DNA of 64,000 nt from Sphingomonas caseinilytica (GCF_023516455.1 NZ_JAMGBA010000001.1:372001-436000), one strand, 5' to 3'; numbered from the stretch's first letter, positions 20,920 to 32,053 are shown. A program made the numbers and translations. The notes: generated from the sequence alone by a model not told the origin.

Positions 20920-21231
20920 CTATTCGAGCGGAATGACGACCTCGTCGGTGCGAACCAGGCCGAGGTCCTTGCGAACCATTTCGTCGGCGAGGTCCGGATC
21001 GGCCTTGCGCGGATCCAGCAATGCCGATTTATGGCGAAGTCCGTCACGTTCCGCTTCGAGAGCGGCCAGTTCTGCCTTGCGTGCCTCAAGCTGCTGCGAA
21101 TAACCTCGCCAGGCAAACAGCCCGTTTTGACCGGCGACCGCGTGACCGGCAAAGGTGCCCACGACGAGCAACGCCAGCACCGGCCATGCCGCGCGGCGGA
21201 TCAATCCGATGCTCTTGGGCTTGCCCTTCAT
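20920..21231 (-). CDS. ftsB: Septum formation initiator FtsB/DivIC-like protein
   Basis: A 103-residue bitopic membrane protein: a basic cytoplasmic N-terminus (MKGKPKSIGLIRR), one transmembrane helix (AAWPVLALLVVGTFAGHAVA), then a short coiled coil (LEARKAELAALEAERDGLRH) and a C-terminal tail with DEMVRKDLGLVRTDEVV. This is the size and order of FtsB, which joins FtsL and FtsQ in the divisome. The eno-ftsB neighbourhood is conserved in many proteobacteria and supports the call. The Met at 21231 is chosen because it begins the conserved part. Confidence 0.88.
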   Translation of the reverse strand: MKGKPKSIGLIRRAAWPVLALLVVGTFAGHAVAGQNGLFAWRGYSQQLEARKAELAALEAERDGLRHKSALLDPRKADPDLADEMVRKDLGLVRTDEVVIPLE

Positions 21232-21287
21232 AAAACTAGAAGAATCAGAAAGACGCCATGAAGGCAAGCGCTTTCATGCTTTTGATT

Positions 21288-21306
21288 CACAGAAATATTT
21301 TCTGTG
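21288..21306. repeat. Hairpin just after eno
   Basis: CACAGAAA and TTTCTGTG pair perfectly around TAT, four bases past the eno stop. A second, weaker inverted repeat (CATGAA/TTCATG) lies between it and the ftsB start. There is no convincing T-tract, so partial termination or protection of the eno mRNA end is more likely than full termination. Confidence 0.5.
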
Positions 21307-21310
21307 TGAC

Positions 21311-22744
<1,434 letters not shown>

Positions 22745-22749
22745 TCAAC

Positions 22750-23238
22750 ATGGCCGACCCGAAAGAACTTCCCGAAGGCACGGATGCCGTTATTGCCGGC
22801 GCATCCATTACCGAAAGTGAGGAGGCACTGATCGTGCGTGAACCCACTGCCCGTGACAAAGCGATCGAAAAGCTGCGCGGCAGCACCGACAAGATTTCCG
22901 GCCAGGCCGCCGATAAGGCACGCGAGCTGGTGGGCCAGGGCCTTGAGCGCGGCGGCGAAGCATTGGCCAACGTCTCGAAGCTGGTTGGCGACACGGCCGC
23001 GAGCCTCGATGACCGGCTGGGCGAGGAATATGGCGAATACGCGCGCCGTGCCGCTTCCGCGCTGGAAGATGCCGCCGGTAAAATTGCGGCCAAGAATCCT
23101 GACGAGCTGATCGACGACACTCGCGAATTCGTCCGCAAGAGCCCGGGCGTCGCCTTGGCCGGAGCGGCGATCATCGGTTTCGCGCTGGTCCGGCTGGTGA
23201 AGGCCGGCCTCGATCAGGGCAATAACGACAAGAGCTAG
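22750..23238 (+). CDS. YqjD/ElaB-like membrane-anchored protein
   Basis: A 162-residue helical protein with a very strong AAGGAGG site before the ATG. The amphipathic, Ala/Lys/Glu-rich body (about 35-130) ends in a C-terminal membrane segment (PGVALAGAAIIGFALVRLV). This resembles the DUF883/YqjD type, C-tail-anchored proteins that in E. coli associate with ribosomes in stationary phase. The resemblance is architectural and no family motif was confirmed. It is the first of four tightly packed genes. Confidence 0.7.
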   Translation: MADPKELPEGTDAVIAGASITESEEALIVREPTARDKAIEKLRGSTDKISGQAADKARELVGQGLERGGEALANVSKLVGDTAASLDDRLGEEYGEYARRAASALEDAAGKIAAKNPDELIDDTREFVRKSPGVALAGAAIIGFALVRLVKAGLDQGNNDKS

Positions 23239-23241
23239 ACC

Positions 23242-23580
23242 ATGGCCAACGGGGGCGACGACGATCTTCAGGAGCGGCCGATTGGCGAGCTGTTCGGCCA
23301 GCTGATCGACGAAGGAAAGGCTTACGCCAAGGCTGAACTGGGGCTTGCCAAGGCCACGGCGGAGGCGAAGGCGGACGCGGCGAAGAAGCCTGCTCTGCTG
23401 GCCGGAGCAGCGCTGCTGTTCCTGATCGCAGGTGTCGTGGTCCTCTGCATGACATTGGCGCTGGCCCTCGCAACGCTGGTCGGTCCCTTGGCAGGCGGCC
23501 TCATCGCCGCGCTCGTCACGTTCGGGATCGCCGGATGGCTCGGGCTCTGGGCCAAGAAGGAATTGGGGAAACTCAAATGA
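23242..23580 (+). CDS. Phage-holin-like membrane protein (YqjE type)
   Basis: A 112-residue protein with an N-terminal acidic segment (QERPIGELFGQLIDEGKAYA), an amphipathic helix and two transmembrane helices (PALLAGAALLFLIAGVVVL and an Ala/Leu/Gly-rich second helix), closing with WAKKELGKLK. This is the PF07332 (holin 3_6, YqjE-like) pattern. Despite the family name, the setting is a chromosomal stress-type operon, not a prophage. The stop overlaps the next ATG (ATGA). Confidence 0.82.
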   Translation: MANGGDDDLQERPIGELFGQLIDEGKAYAKAELGLAKATAEAKADAAKKPALLAGAALLFLIAGVVVLCMTLALALATLVGPLAGGLIAALVTFGIAGWLGLWAKKELGKLK

Positions 23581-23996
23581 CCGACACGCCCAAGGTCTCG
23601 GCGGCCCGGATAAAGGTGGCGCGAACTCGTGCGTCGCTGATCGACACGGCGCGCGAGCTTCAGGTTCGCCTGCAGCCGAAAACGCTGGCCAATGAGGCTT
23701 GGGAAAAGGCCAAGGACAAGGGTGCGGACCTGGCCGAGGATGCGGTGGACGCGGTGAAGAAGCGGCCGGTGGCGGCCGGTGGTGTGGTTGCGGCGTTGAC
23801 GATGTTCCTGGCGCGGGAGCCGATCAAAGACGCAGTGAGCAATTTGTACGACGCCATGACGTCAAAAAAGGAACCCAAGCGCAAAGCTGCGGCGTTGAAA
23901 CCCAAAGCAACGTCAACCAAGTCGGGTAAGGCGCCCGCACGGCGGCCGGCTCGAACGACCGCCCGCACGGCACCGAAGAAAGTGGAGAAAGCGTAA
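23577..23996 (+). CDS. DUF3618-like protein with basic tail
   Basis: A 139-residue protein. The N-terminal segment IKVARTRASLIDTARELQVR resembles the conserved helix of DUF3618. A short hydrophobic stretch (VAAGGVVAALTMFLA) may be a membrane segment. The C-terminal third is Lys/Arg/Ala/Pro/Thr-rich (KSGKAPARRPARTTARTAPK) and could bind nucleic acid or ribosomes. The start at 23577 overlaps the preceding stop, so synthesis is probably coupled. Confidence 0.7.
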   Translation: MTDTPKVSAARIKVARTRASLIDTARELQVRLQPKTLANEAWEKAKDKGADLAEDAVDAVKKRPVAAGGVVAALTMFLAREPIKDAVSNLYDAMTSKKEPKRKAAALKPKATSTKSGKAPARRPARTTARTAPKKVEKA

Positions 23997-24400
23997 TGGC
24001 CAGGCAGCAGCAGAAAAAGAACCAGACCAGCTCGGCTCAAAGTCCACGCGAACGGGCGATCGAAGCTTATGACAGCGCTCGCGAACGGACCCGTGACGGG
24101 ATCGACGCCGCCCCGATCATGGCCTTGGGTGGTGGGCTTGCCCTTGGCGCGCTCATCGCCGCGCTGCTGCCGAGGACGGAAACCGAAAAGAAGCTTGTGG
24201 GACCGCTTGGCGGGCGGATCACCGATGGCGCCCGTGCCGCGGCAAGCGCGGCAAAGGAAGCAAGCCGTGAGAAACTATCCGAGCTCAACATCACGCGGGA
24301 AGCCGGCAAGGGCGTCGTCCAGTCCGTTCTCGATGGAATCGGAGAGGCCGCACGAACGGGCGGGCAGGCGGCCGTCGGCGCAGTCCGGAACAAGGGCTGA
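23996..24400 (+). CDS. Hypothetical single-span membrane protein of the same operon
   Basis: A 134-residue protein whose ATG shares its A with the preceding TAA. It has a basic N-terminus (MARQQQKKNQTSS), an amphipathic helix (RERAIEAYDSARERTRDGID), a membrane segment (IMALGGGLALGALIAALL) and a long Ala/Lys/Glu helix. The layout mirrors YqjD-type proteins, so it may be a second anchored partner. No named family was recognised. Confidence 0.65.
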   Translation: MARQQQKKNQTSSAQSPRERAIEAYDSARERTRDGIDAAPIMALGGGLALGALIAALLPRTETEKKLVGPLGGRITDGARAAASAAKEASREKLSELNITREAGKGVVQSVLDGIGEAARTGGQAAVGAVRNKG

Positions 24401-24437
24401 TTGAAGGGCACGCGGTTTTGATGCTAGCGGCCTCGCT

Positions 24438-24674
24438 ATGAGCAAACTTCATCTCGTCTTCGGTGGCCGGGTCAAGGATCCGCAGGGCCTGGAATTCGTC
24501 GACCTCGAGAAGATCGACCTGGTCGGCCTGTACGACAGCTATGCGGCGGCCGAGGATGCCTGGCGCGGCGCCGCACAGCGGTCGGTCGACGATGCCGAGA
24601 TGAAATATGTGGTCGTCCACCTCCACCGGCTGCTTGAGCCGGACATGGAAGGGATATCCCGCCCGAAGGCCTAG
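24438..24674 (+). CDS. DUF4170 domain protein
   Basis: A 78-residue protein opening with KLHLVFGGRVKDPQGLEFVD and continuing with IDLVGLYDSYAAAEDAWRGA and YVVVHLHRLLEP. This matches the short DUF4170 family of alphaproteobacteria, which has no known function. It is cytoplasmic. Its stop overlaps the convergent rhomboid gene by four bases (CTAG). Confidence 0.85.
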   Translation: MSKLHLVFGGRVKDPQGLEFVDLEKIDLVGLYDSYAAAEDAWRGAAQRSVDDAEMKYVVVHLHRLLEPDMEGISRPKA

Positions 24675-25294
24675 GCTTTCCGGTATCTCCACAGCAGCAA
24701 TGGCCGCTGGAGCAACAATCCGGCGATGAATCCGCCGATGTGCGCTGGGGTGGCGAGCATTACGCCCCCGCCGCCAGCAAGATAACCTGCCATCCATTGT
24801 AGCACGACCCAGGCCACCAGCAGCCATGCGACGTGGAGCCAGCGGTTGAGTTTCTGGTTGCGAGTGACCTGCTTTGGTGCGCCGAAGAACAGAGCGTATA
24901 GGCCGAATAGCGCGCTGATCGCACCGCTTGCGCCGACCATTGGGATCGGGCTGCCCGGATCGACGATGAATTGGGAGAATGCGGCGACAAGCGCACCGAT
25001 CACATAGGCGAACAGCAAACCTGTCCCGCCAATGACCCGCTCCACCATCGAGCCGGCGAACACCAACATCAGCATGTTGACGCCGAGGTGTAGCCAGCCG
25101 CCATGCACGAGTGCGGAGCTGAACGGCGTAATCCATGCCGGCAATGCGCCCGCCAACTGAACCACGCCGGATATCCGGGCCGGAATGAAGCCGGCGAACA
25201 CAGCCGAATAATCGACGCCCCAGAAGATCGCGATCGCAGACACCGCCACCGTGACGATGGCGATGATAGCGGTCGCGCTTCTCAATTTCAGCAC
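24671..25294 (-). CDS. Rhomboid-family intramembrane serine protease
   Basis: A 207-residue polytopic membrane protein with about six helices. The catalytic dyad is visible: Ser123 in MVGASGAISALFG and His185 in TPAHIGGFIAG. HLGVNMLM supplies the His and Asn of the oxyanion region. Rhomboids cut substrate helices inside the membrane; the target here is unknown. It starts four bases after the greA stop, so the two genes are probably co-transcribed. Confidence 0.93.
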   Translation of the reverse strand: MLKLRSATAIIAIVTVAVSAIAIFWGVDYSAVFAGFIPARISGVVQLAGALPAWITPFSSALVHGGWLHLGVNMLMLVFAGSMVERVIGGTGLLFAYVIGALVAAFSQFIVDPGSPIPMVGASGAISALFGLYALFFGAPKQVTRNQKLNRWLHVAWLLVAWVVLQWMAGYLAGGGGVMLATPAHIGGFIAGLLLQRPLLLWRYRKA

Positions 25295-25298
25295 GTGC

Positions 25299-25775
25299 CT
25301 AGATGAACTCGATCTTGGCGACTTCGTAATAGCGGTCGCCCGCCGGAGTGGTCACTTCGACCTCATCGCCGACCTCGCGGCCGATGAGGGCGCGGCCAAG
25401 CGGCGAATTATAGCTGATCCGCCCGACCTTCGCGTCTGCTTCCTGCTGGCCAACCAGCTGATAGCGGATCTCCTTGTCGTCCTCGTCGACGAGCGTAACG
25501 GTTGCACCGAACACGACCTTGTCGCCGGAAAGCGTCGTCGGGTCGATAACCAGGGCGCGGCTCAGCCGGTCGTCGATATCGGCGATACTGGCTTCGATAT
25601 GACCCTGACGTTCCTTTGCGGCATGATATTCCGCGTTCTCGCTGAGATCGCCATGGGCGCGAGCTTCCTCGATCGCGTCGATTACCGCCGGGCGTTCGAC
25701 GGTCTTCAGCCGCTTTACCTCATCGGTCAGCGCCCGGTGGCCTTCGGCCAACATCGGCACCTTGTCGCTCGCCAT
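25299..25775 (-). CDS. greA: Transcription elongation factor GreA
   Basis: A 158-residue Gre factor. The N-terminal coiled coil contains the acidic tip region [20 protein letters not shown], whose Asp and Glu act in RNA polymerase-assisted cleavage of backtracked transcripts. The C-terminal FKBP-like domain includes [20 protein letters not shown] and ends in YEVAKIEFI. The DLSENAEY motif marks GreA rather than GreB. It lies downstream of carB in the same direction. Confidence 0.96.
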   Translation of the reverse strand: MASDKVPMLAEGHRALTDEVKRLKTVERPAVIDAIEEARAHGDLSENAEYHAAKERQGHIEASIADIDDRLSRALVIDPTTLSGDKVVFGATVTLVDEDDKEIRYQLVGQQEADAKVGRISYNSPLGRALIGREVGDEVEVTTPAGDRYYEVAKIEFI

Positions 25776-25855
25776 TGTTCACTCACCTCTTGATCAAAAA
25801 CCCGCCCGGGCGCCGGACCCAATGTCGGCGCGTGCTCAGGCACATTGTAAGAAAA

Positions 25856-28800
25856 TTACGCTTTGGACGCTGAATAATAGGATTGGAGCGATTTTACTTC
25901 AAGCGCATGTCCGCGAAGCGCCTCGATCGCCCGCGCTGTCGCCACGCTTGCCGGCGCCGTCGTGAAGTAGGGCACCTTGTTTTTCAGGGCAGCTTCGCGG
26001 ATCGCCTGGCTGTCTTTCAAGGACTGCCAGCCTTCCGTTGTGTTAAACACCAGCTGCACGTCTCCGTCGACGATCCGGTCGACAATGTGCGGGCGGCCCT
26101 GCGCTACCTTGTTGACCCGCTCGACCGGCAGGCCCTGATTTTCGAGATGCGTGGCCGTACCACCCGTAGCGATGAGCCGGAATCCCAGCTCCACCATCTT
26201 GGCCGCCGCCGCGACGATATGCTGCTTGTCGGTGTCCTTGACCGACACGAACACCGTTCCCTGCTCCGGAAGATGCACGCCGCCACCAAGTTGTGACTTG
26301 GCGAATGCGATATCGAAATTACTATCGATTCCCATGACTTCGCCGGTACTCTTCATTTCTGGCGAGAGGACGGGATCGGTGCCCGGGAAGCGCGCGAAGG
26401 GGAAAACCGACTCCTTGATCGCGATATGTCCGATGTCGCGGTCGATCGGATCGAAACTGCTGAGCGGCTCACCGGCCATCACCCTTGCGGCGATCTTGGC
26501 GATCGGGCGACCGATGGCCTTGGCCACGAAGGGCACGGTGCGGCTGGCGCGTGGATTGACCTCGATCAGGTACAATTCGTCGTTCTTGACCGCATATTGG
26601 ACGTTCATCAGTCCCTTGACGTTGAGCGCAAGCGCCAACGCCCTGGTCTGGCGTTCAATCTCCGCAACGATCTTGTCGGACAGGCTATAAGGCGGGATCG
26701 AACAAGCGCTGTCGCCCGAATGAACGCCGGCTTCCTCGATGTGCTGCAGAATTCCGGTGACCGCCACGTCTTTGCCATCGCAGATCGCGTCTACGTCGAC
26801 TTCTACGGCGTCGCGAAGGTAGCGATCGATCAGCACCGGCGAAGTTCCCGATACCTGGACGGCCGTGGCGATATAGTGATCGAGCTGTTCCGGTCCGTCG
26901 ACGACCTCCATGGCACGGCCGCCGAGGACATAGCTGGGTCGCAGCAAGACGGGGTAACCGATGCGCTCAGCGACCGCGATCGCCTCGTCACGGCTACGGG
27001 CAAGGCCGTTTGCCGGTTGCTTCAGGCCAAGCTTGTCCACCAGCTTCGCGAAACGCTCGCGGTCTTCGGCGAGATCGATGCTGTCGGGGGTCGTTCCGAG
27101 GATCGGAATGCCGTCGGCGAGAAGCTCTGCCGCAAGTTTCAGCGGGGTCTGCCCCCCAAGCTGGACGACCACGCCCTCGAGCTTGCCCTTCTCGGCCTCT
27201 CGGTGGACGATTTCCAGCACGTCTTCGGCGGTCAGGGGCTCGAAATAGAGCCGGTCGCTGGTCTCGGGATCGGTCGAGACCGTCTCCGGGTTGCAATTGA
27301 CCATGATCGTTTCGAATCCGGCGTCCTTCAGCGCGAAGGAAGCGTGGCAGCAGCAATAGTCGAACTCGATCCCCTGCCCGATGCGGTTCGGCCCACCGCC
27401 GAGGATGACCACCTTGCGCCGGTCGCTGATCTCCGCTTCGTCCTCGGGCTCGCCGAACAACGGGGCTTCGTAGGTCGAATAGAGGTAGGGCGTCGCCGCA
27501 TCGAACTCGGCCGCGCAGCTGTCGATCCGCTTGAACACCGGACGAACGCCGAGCTTCAGGCGCGCCTTGCGCACTTCCGCCTCGGTGACACCGCCGGTCA
27601 GGCCTCGAAGGGCGTCATGAACAACGCCGCCGCCGCGGGCTGCGACTTCGGACATTTGACGTTCCACATTGGCCGAGCGCAGCGCGAGCTGTGAAAGACG
27701 CTTGTCGGAGAAGCCCATGGCCTTCAGCTGACGCATGCCCGCCGCGTCGTGGGGAAGCCCCTCGTCGCGAACTTGCTCCTCGGCCCGGACGACTTCGGCG
27801 AGGCGCTCGATGAACCAGGGATCGAATCCGCTGATTTCGTGGATACGCTGAATGGTGAAGCCATGACGAAGCGCTTCGGCCGCAACGAGCAAGCGGTCGG
27901 GCGTCGGTCGGCCCAGGGCATTCTCGATTTCCTGTTCCGACGCATTCATCAGGTCGGGCACGCGATCGAGACCTGACAAGCCTGTTTCCATGCCACGCAG
28001 CGCCTTCTGAAGGCTCTCGGCGAAGTTGCGACCGATCGCCATCGCCTCGCCGACCGACTTCATCGCGGTCGAGAGTTGATCGGACGCACCCTTGAATTTC
28101 TCGAAGGCGAAGCGCGGGACCTTTGTCACGACATAGTCGATCGTCGGCTCGAAACTTGCCGGCGTGGCGCCGCCGGTGATGTCGTTGGAGATTTCATCCA
28201 GCGTGTAGCCTACCGCAAGGCGTGCGGCGACCTTTGCGATCGGGAAGCCCGTGGCCTTGGAAGCCAGTGCCGACGACCGCGACACGCGGGGGTTCATCTC
28301 GATCACGATCATCCGTCCATTCTTCGGATTGATCGCGAACTGGACGTTGGAACCGCCCGTTTCGACGCCGATTTCACGGAGCACCGCGATCGATGCCGAC
28401 CGCATCCGCTGATACTCTTTGTCGGTCAGCGTAAGCGCGGGCGCGACGGTGATACTGTCGCCGGTATGGACGCCCATCGGATCGACATTCTCGATCGAGC
28501 AGATGATGATGGCGTTATCGGCACGATCGCGGACCACCTCCATCTCATATTCCTTCCAGCCGAGCAGCGATTCCTCGATAAGCACCTCGTTGGTCGGGCT
28601 TGCGTCGAGGCCGCTCTTCACGATCTCGACGAATTCCTCGCGGTTGTAGGCGACGCCGCCACCGGTGCCGCCGAGCGTGAAACTCGGCCGGATGATTGAG
28701 GGAAGGCCTGTGGATTCAAGGACCTTCAGCGCGTCTTCAAGATTGTGCGCGATGCCCGAACGGGCGCTCTCCAACCCGATCTTGTCCATCGCCTCGCGGA

Positions 28801-29194
28801 ACTTCTGCCGATCCTCGGCCTTGTCGATCGCCTCTGCCTGGGCGCCGATCAGCTTTACCCCATGCTTCTCCAGCACCCCCGTGCGGTTGAGCGTCAGAGC
28901 CGTATTGAGCGCAGTCTGTCCGCCCATCGTCGGCAGAAGCGCATCGGGCCGCTCCTTTTCGATGATCCTTTCGACGATCTCCGGCGTGATGGGCTCGATA
29001 TAGGTTGCATCGGCCAGCTCCGGATCGGTCATGATCGTAGCCGGGTTCGAATTGACGACGATGACGCGATAGCCCTCGGCCTTCAGCGCCTTGACCGCCT
29101 GCGATCCTGAATAATCGAATTCCGCCGCCTGTCCGATGACGATCGGGCCGGCGCCGATAATGAGGATGGAGCTGATATCAGTACGCTTGGGCAA
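25856..29194 (-). CDS. carB: Carbamoyl-phosphate synthase large subunit
   Basis: A 1112-residue enzyme producing carbamoyl phosphate for arginine and pyrimidine synthesis. It contains two homologous ATP-grasp synthetase units ([20 protein letters not shown] near the N-terminus and [20 protein letters not shown] near the middle), an oligomerisation region between them, and a C-terminal MGS-like allosteric domain. The start is a TTG one base after the RraB-like stop, as it directly begins the conserved [16 protein letters not shown]. It does not adjoin carA: three small genes lie between. Confidence 0.97.
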   Translation of the reverse strand: MPKRTDISSILIIGAGPIVIGQAAEFDYSGSQAVKALKAEGYRVIVVNSNPATIMTDPELADATYIEPITPEIVERIIEKERPDALLPTMGGQTALNTALTLNRTGVLEKHGVKLIGAQAEAIDKAEDRQKFREAMDKIGLESARSGIAHNLEDALKVLESTGLPSIIRPSFTLGGTGGGVAYNREEFVEIVKSGLDASPTNEVLIEESLLGWKEYEMEVVRDRADNAIIICSIENVDPMGVHTGDSITVAPALTLTDKEYQRMRSASIAVLREIGVETGGSNVQFAINPKNGRMIVIEMNPRVSRSSALASKATGFPIAKVAARLAVGYTLDEISNDITGGATPASFEPTIDYVVTKVPRFAFEKFKGASDQLSTAMKSVGEAMAIGRNFAESLQKALRGMETGLSGLDRVPDLMNASEQEIENALGRPTPDRLLVAAEALRHGFTIQRIHEISGFDPWFIERLAEVVRAEEQVRDEGLPHDAAGMRQLKAMGFSDKRLSQLALRSANVERQMSEVAARGGGVVHDALRGLTGGVTEAEVRKARLKLGVRPVFKRIDSCAAEFDAATPYLYSTYEAPLFGEPEDEAEISDRRKVVILGGGPNRIGQGIEFDYCCCHASFALKDAGFETIMVNCNPETVSTDPETSDRLYFEPLTAEDVLEIVHREAEKGKLEGVVVQLGGQTPLKLAAELLADGIPILGTTPDSIDLAEDRERFAKLVDKLGLKQPANGLARSRDEAIAVAERIGYPVLLRPSYVLGGRAMEVVDGPEQLDHYIATAVQVSGTSPVLIDRYLRDAVEVDVDAICDGKDVAVTGILQHIEEAGVHSGDSACSIPPYSLSDKIVAEIERQTRALALALNVKGLMNVQYAVKNDELYLIEVNPRASRTVPFVAKAIGRPIAKIAARVMAGEPLSSFDPIDRDIGHIAIKESVFPFARFPGTDPVLSPEMKSTGEVMGIDSNFDIAFAKSQLGGGVHLPEQGTVFVSVKDTDKQHIVAAAAKMVELGFRLIATGGTATHLENQGLPVERVNKVAQGRPHIVDRIVDGDVQLVFNTTEGWQSLKDSQAIREAALKNKVPYFTTAPASVATARAIEALRGHALEVKSLQSYYSASKA

Positions 29195-29195
29195 T

Positions 29196-29528
29196 TTAGT
29201 TCTGCTTTCCCTTGCGGACCATGGATGCTTCCCAACCGTCGTATTCCGCGCCGAACCGGTTGGCCAAATCGCACATTTTCTTCATCTCGGATTCCGACCA
29301 GTCATGGTCGGTCACCGCAAAAATCTCCGCGATCACGCCGGGAGATGTATTTGTTGGGCTGACGACGTAGCCATCTTCGCCCAGGGCGGCCTTCAATCCA
29401 TCGACATCGCCGTCGTAGAAATAATGGATCACATGGCGCCCGTCGGACAGGTCCTCGCCGTTCGACGTCAGTGCCGCGAACACGGACTCATTCATCAGGA
29501 CCTGCTGCTGCCAGTCGTTGTCAGCCAC
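29196..29528 (-). CDS. RraB-like ribonuclease E inhibitor family protein
   Basis: A 110-residue acidic protein. The GTG at 29528 overlaps the upstream TAG (TAGTG) and starts [20 protein letters not shown]. The central [20 protein letters not shown] and the following YVVSPTN resemble the RraB domain, which in E. coli binds RNase E and modulates mRNA decay. Whether this one does so is inferred only from family likeness. The position directly before carB suggests co-transcription with it. Confidence 0.75.
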   Translation of the reverse strand: MADNDWQQQVLMNESVFAALTSNGEDLSDGRHVIHYFYDGDVDGLKAALGEDGYVVSPTNTSPGVIAEIFAVTDHDWSESEMKKMCDLANRFGAEYDGWEASMVRKGKQN

Positions 29529-29806
29529 TATTTGGTCTCCTCTGGGAACTGGATGCCGTCGATGACCACCAGTTTGAGATGGTTCTGGCGCGCCCACTTG
29601 TAGACGCATTCGCGATGTTCTGGGCTGGGCGCAGCCCGGAACATGATTAGCAGCTTCTTCTCTTCTTCGTCCTGGATGAGCTCGCCATAGGTCAGGCCGC
29701 ATCCCAAGCTCGCGCTGTTCAGTTCGTCCTGGCTATGCATCCGCGCGGTCGCGCAGGCCGCAACCAGCATGCAGGATCCCAAGGCAGCAAGACGAGCAAG
29801 ACCCAC
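29528..29806 (-). CDS. Small lipoprotein, hypothetical
   Basis: A 92-residue protein with a lipoprotein signal (MGLARLAALGSCMLVAACAT, lipobox VAAC). The mature part contains LGCGLTYGELIQDEEEKKLL and HRECVYKWARQNHLKLVVID; its two cysteines could form a disulfide. No family was recognised. It lies three bases after its upstream neighbour and overlaps the downstream RraB-like start. Confidence 0.72.
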   Translation of the reverse strand: MGLARLAALGSCMLVAACATARMHSQDELNSASLGCGLTYGELIQDEEEKKLLIMFRAAPSPEHRECVYKWARQNHLKLVVIDGIQFPEETK

Positions 29807-29809
29807 TGG

Positions 29810-30268
29810 CTAGCCCACCTTCGCCGGGTACAGAAGTGCCGGGTCGAGATCCGGCAGGGTCGGCGCGGTCAAGTTGCAGCTCTTGGCAACGCCCTTCACG
29901 ACGTTGTTGACCTGCTTGCGCACCTTCTTGCGGTTATATTTCCCAGGCTTGTTGCCCGGTTCCATTTCGCTGAAGCCGACCGCCTCGCAATTCCTGAAGC
30001 CCGCAATCAGGCGGACAAACTTCTCCGAACGTTCGACGCTCACCGCCAGTATCCCGTCGGTATAGCCCGCTTCGCAATGCTGGATGTCGCAGGGCGCGTT
30101 CCCGCTCCAGAGTTGCTTGGCGTAATGCCACTGGCCGGGCGGAAGGTTGAACAGGTCGTCGGGGCGCGAAACAGTCGGCGCTTCCTTCGCCGGGATCTTC
30201 ACGACCTCCTGCGCCAATGACGGCGCCGCCAGCAGGGACAGCACCGGGACGATCAGCAACGTTCGCAT
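29810..30268 (-). CDS. Secreted hypothetical protein
   Basis: A 152-residue protein with a cleavable signal peptide (MRTLLIVPVLSLLAAPSLAQ). The mature part contains DDLFNLPPGQWHYAKQLWSG, paired cysteines in APCDIQHCEAGYTDG, and a basic stretch (GKYNRKKVRKQVNN) before a final Cys-containing segment. No recognised domain. It lies two bases downstream of carA, so it is very probably in the car operon. Confidence 0.72.
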   Translation of the reverse strand: MRTLLIVPVLSLLAAPSLAQEVVKIPAKEAPTVSRPDDLFNLPPGQWHYAKQLWSGNAPCDIQHCEAGYTDGILAVSVERSEKFVRLIAGFRNCEAVGFSEMEPGNKPGKYNRKKVRKQVNNVVKGVAKSCNLTAPTLPDLDPALLYPAKVG

Positions 30269-30270
30269 GA

Positions 30271-31446
30271 TTACGCCTCCTTCATCTGGGCCACGAAGCG
30301 CTGGAACAGGTAGAAACTGTCCTGCGGTCCGGGGCTTGCTTCCGGATGATATTGGACGCTGAAGGCAGGGCGGTCGATCAGTTCGATCCCGCAGTTGCTA
30401 TCGTCGAAAAGACTGACGTGGGTTTCGCGGACATTGCCGGGCAGCCCCTCGCGCTCGACCGCAAAGCCATGGTTCATGCTGGTGATTTCCACCTGACCAT
30501 CGCTGAGGCGCTTGACCGGATGGTTGGCGCCGCGGTGGCCCTGGAACATCTTCGATGTCTTGCCGCCCACCGCCAGCGCCAGCATCTGGTGGCCGAGGCA
30601 GATGCCGAACAGCGGTTTTTTCGTTTCCAGCATCTGCCGGATGACCGGCACGGCGTATTCGCCCGTCGCCGCCGGGTCGCCCGGGCCGTTCGACAGGAAA
30701 AAGCCGTCGGGCTCATGGCCCATCACCTCTTCAAAGGACGCGGTGGCCGGCAGAACCGTTACCCGGGCACCGGCTTCGACCAGGTTGCGGAAGATGTTGC
30801 GCTTGGCGCCATAGTCGATCGCCACGACGTGCGGGCGGTCGTTGCCCTCGCCGCCCATCGCATAGCCCTCGCCCAGCTCCCACTTGCCGCCGCTCCAGGC
30901 CTCCAGCTGGTCGCGGCTGACTTCCTTGGCGAGGTCCATGCCTTCGAGACCCGGCCATTCCTGCGCGAGCTGCTGCAGCGCTTCGAGATCGAAATTGCCC
31001 TTGGCGTTATGCGCGATGGCGATCGTCGGCGGCCCTTCGCGGCGGATGAGGCGAGTGAGGGCGCGGGTATCGACGCCGGAAATGCCGATGCGGCCGGTCG
31101 CGGCCATCCAGGTTGGAAAATCCTGCTGGCTGCGGAAGTTGGAAGGTGACGTCACGGCTTCGCGAACCAGGCAGCCGAGCGCATGGGCGTCGGTAGCTTC
31201 GACATCCTCTTCGTTGGCGCCGACGTTGCCGATGTGCGGGAAGGTGAAGGTAATGATTTGCCGCGCGTAGGAGGGATCGGTCATCACCTCCTGATATCCG
31301 GTCATGGCGGTGTTGAAGCAGAGCTCGCCGACCGCCTGGCCTTCGGAGCCGAAGCCCCTGCCCCAAACCGTTCGGCCATCCGCGAAAACAATGACTCCCG
31401 TAGCACCTGCGGGTTGTTGGGTGCGCGCGGGATGTGCATCGGCCAT
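30271..31446 (-). CDS. carA: Carbamoyl-phosphate synthase small subunit
   Basis: A 391-residue glutamine amidotransferase subunit that feeds ammonia to CarB. The N-terminal CPSase small-chain domain includes FNTAMTGYQEVMTDPSYA. The C-terminal class I GATase has the nucleophile Cys in FGICLGHQMLALA and the His-Glu pair in VQYHPEASPGP. Length is normal. It is the first gene of the carA-x-y-rraB-like-carB run; the divergent yqeY gene starts 148 bases away. Confidence 0.97.
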   Translation of the reverse strand: MADAHPARTQQPAGATGVIVFADGRTVWGRGFGSEGQAVGELCFNTAMTGYQEVMTDPSYARQIITFTFPHIGNVGANEEDVEATDAHALGCLVREAVTSPSNFRSQQDFPTWMAATGRIGISGVDTRALTRLIRREGPPTIAIAHNAKGNFDLEALQQLAQEWPGLEGMDLAKEVSRDQLEAWSGGKWELGEGYAMGGEGNDRPHVVAIDYGAKRNIFRNLVEAGARVTVLPATASFEEVMGHEPDGFFLSNGPGDPAATGEYAVPVIRQMLETKKPLFGICLGHQMLALAVGGKTSKMFQGHRGANHPVKRLSDGQVEITSMNHGFAVEREGLPGNVRETHVSLFDDSNCGIELIDRPAFSVQYHPEASPGPQDSFYLFQRFVAQMKEA

Positions 31447-31594
31447 CGGCGGAGGGAGCCTTTCCGTTGAGTGTTTTGCGGCGATTTCGCTAAGCGATGG
31501 CCGCTACGCGCGATTGCCCGGCTCGTCAACGCTGTGAAAGCTTGGAATTGGCGGCTAGGACTGGTCTTTTCCGGTTGAACGAGACGGGACGCGC

Positions 31595-32047
31595 ATGATT
31601 CGCGATGACATAAAGGCTGCGCTGGTGAGCGCCATGAAGGGTGGCGACAAGGACGCGACGGCGACGATCCGCCTAATCCAGTCGGCAATCAAGAATCGCG
31701 ACATCGAACTTCGCACCGCTTCGCAGCAGCCCGATGACGACCAGCTCGTCACCGAAGTCATGCAGAAGATGATCAAGCAACGCCGCGAATCGGTCGATCT
31801 CTATCGCAAGGGCAACCGCGAGGAGCTCGCGGCCAAGGAAGAAGCCGAGATTGCGGTCATCGAGCGCTTCCTGCCCCAGCAAATGGACGATGCCGAAGCC
31901 AGTGCCGCGATCCAGGCGATCGTCGCCGAGCTTGGCGCTTCGTCGATGAAGGATATGGGCCGGGTGATGGCCGAGGTGAAAACCCGGCACCCCAGCTCGA
32001 TCGAACCTGCCCGGGCCAGTGCGCTGGTCAAGGCCGCGCTTTCCTGA
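31595..32047 (+). CDS. yqeY: GatB/YqeY domain protein
   Basis: A 150-residue YqeY-type protein: MIRDDIKAALVSAMKGGDKD, LIQSAIKNRDIEL, MIKQRRESVDLYRKGNREEL, EIAVIERFLPQQM and the C-terminal MGRVMAEVKTRHP all fit. The family shares the helical tail of the tRNA-amidotransferase subunit GatB and may bind tRNA, but its cellular role is unsettled. Its position upstream of dnaG-rpoD is common in alphaproteobacteria. Confidence 0.93.
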   Translation: MIRDDIKAALVSAMKGGDKDATATIRLIQSAIKNRDIELRTASQQPDDDQLVTEVMQKMIKQRRESVDLYRKGNREELAAKEEAEIAVIERFLPQQMDDAEASAAIQAIVAELGASSMKDMGRVMAEVKTRHPSSIEPARASALVKAALS

Positions 32048-32053
32048 GCCGTG

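Noticed and set aside
23242-23580. Prophage lysis gene
   Set aside because: The holin-like family name refers to a membrane fold; there are no endolysin or phage structural genes, and the operon resembles yqjD-yqjE.
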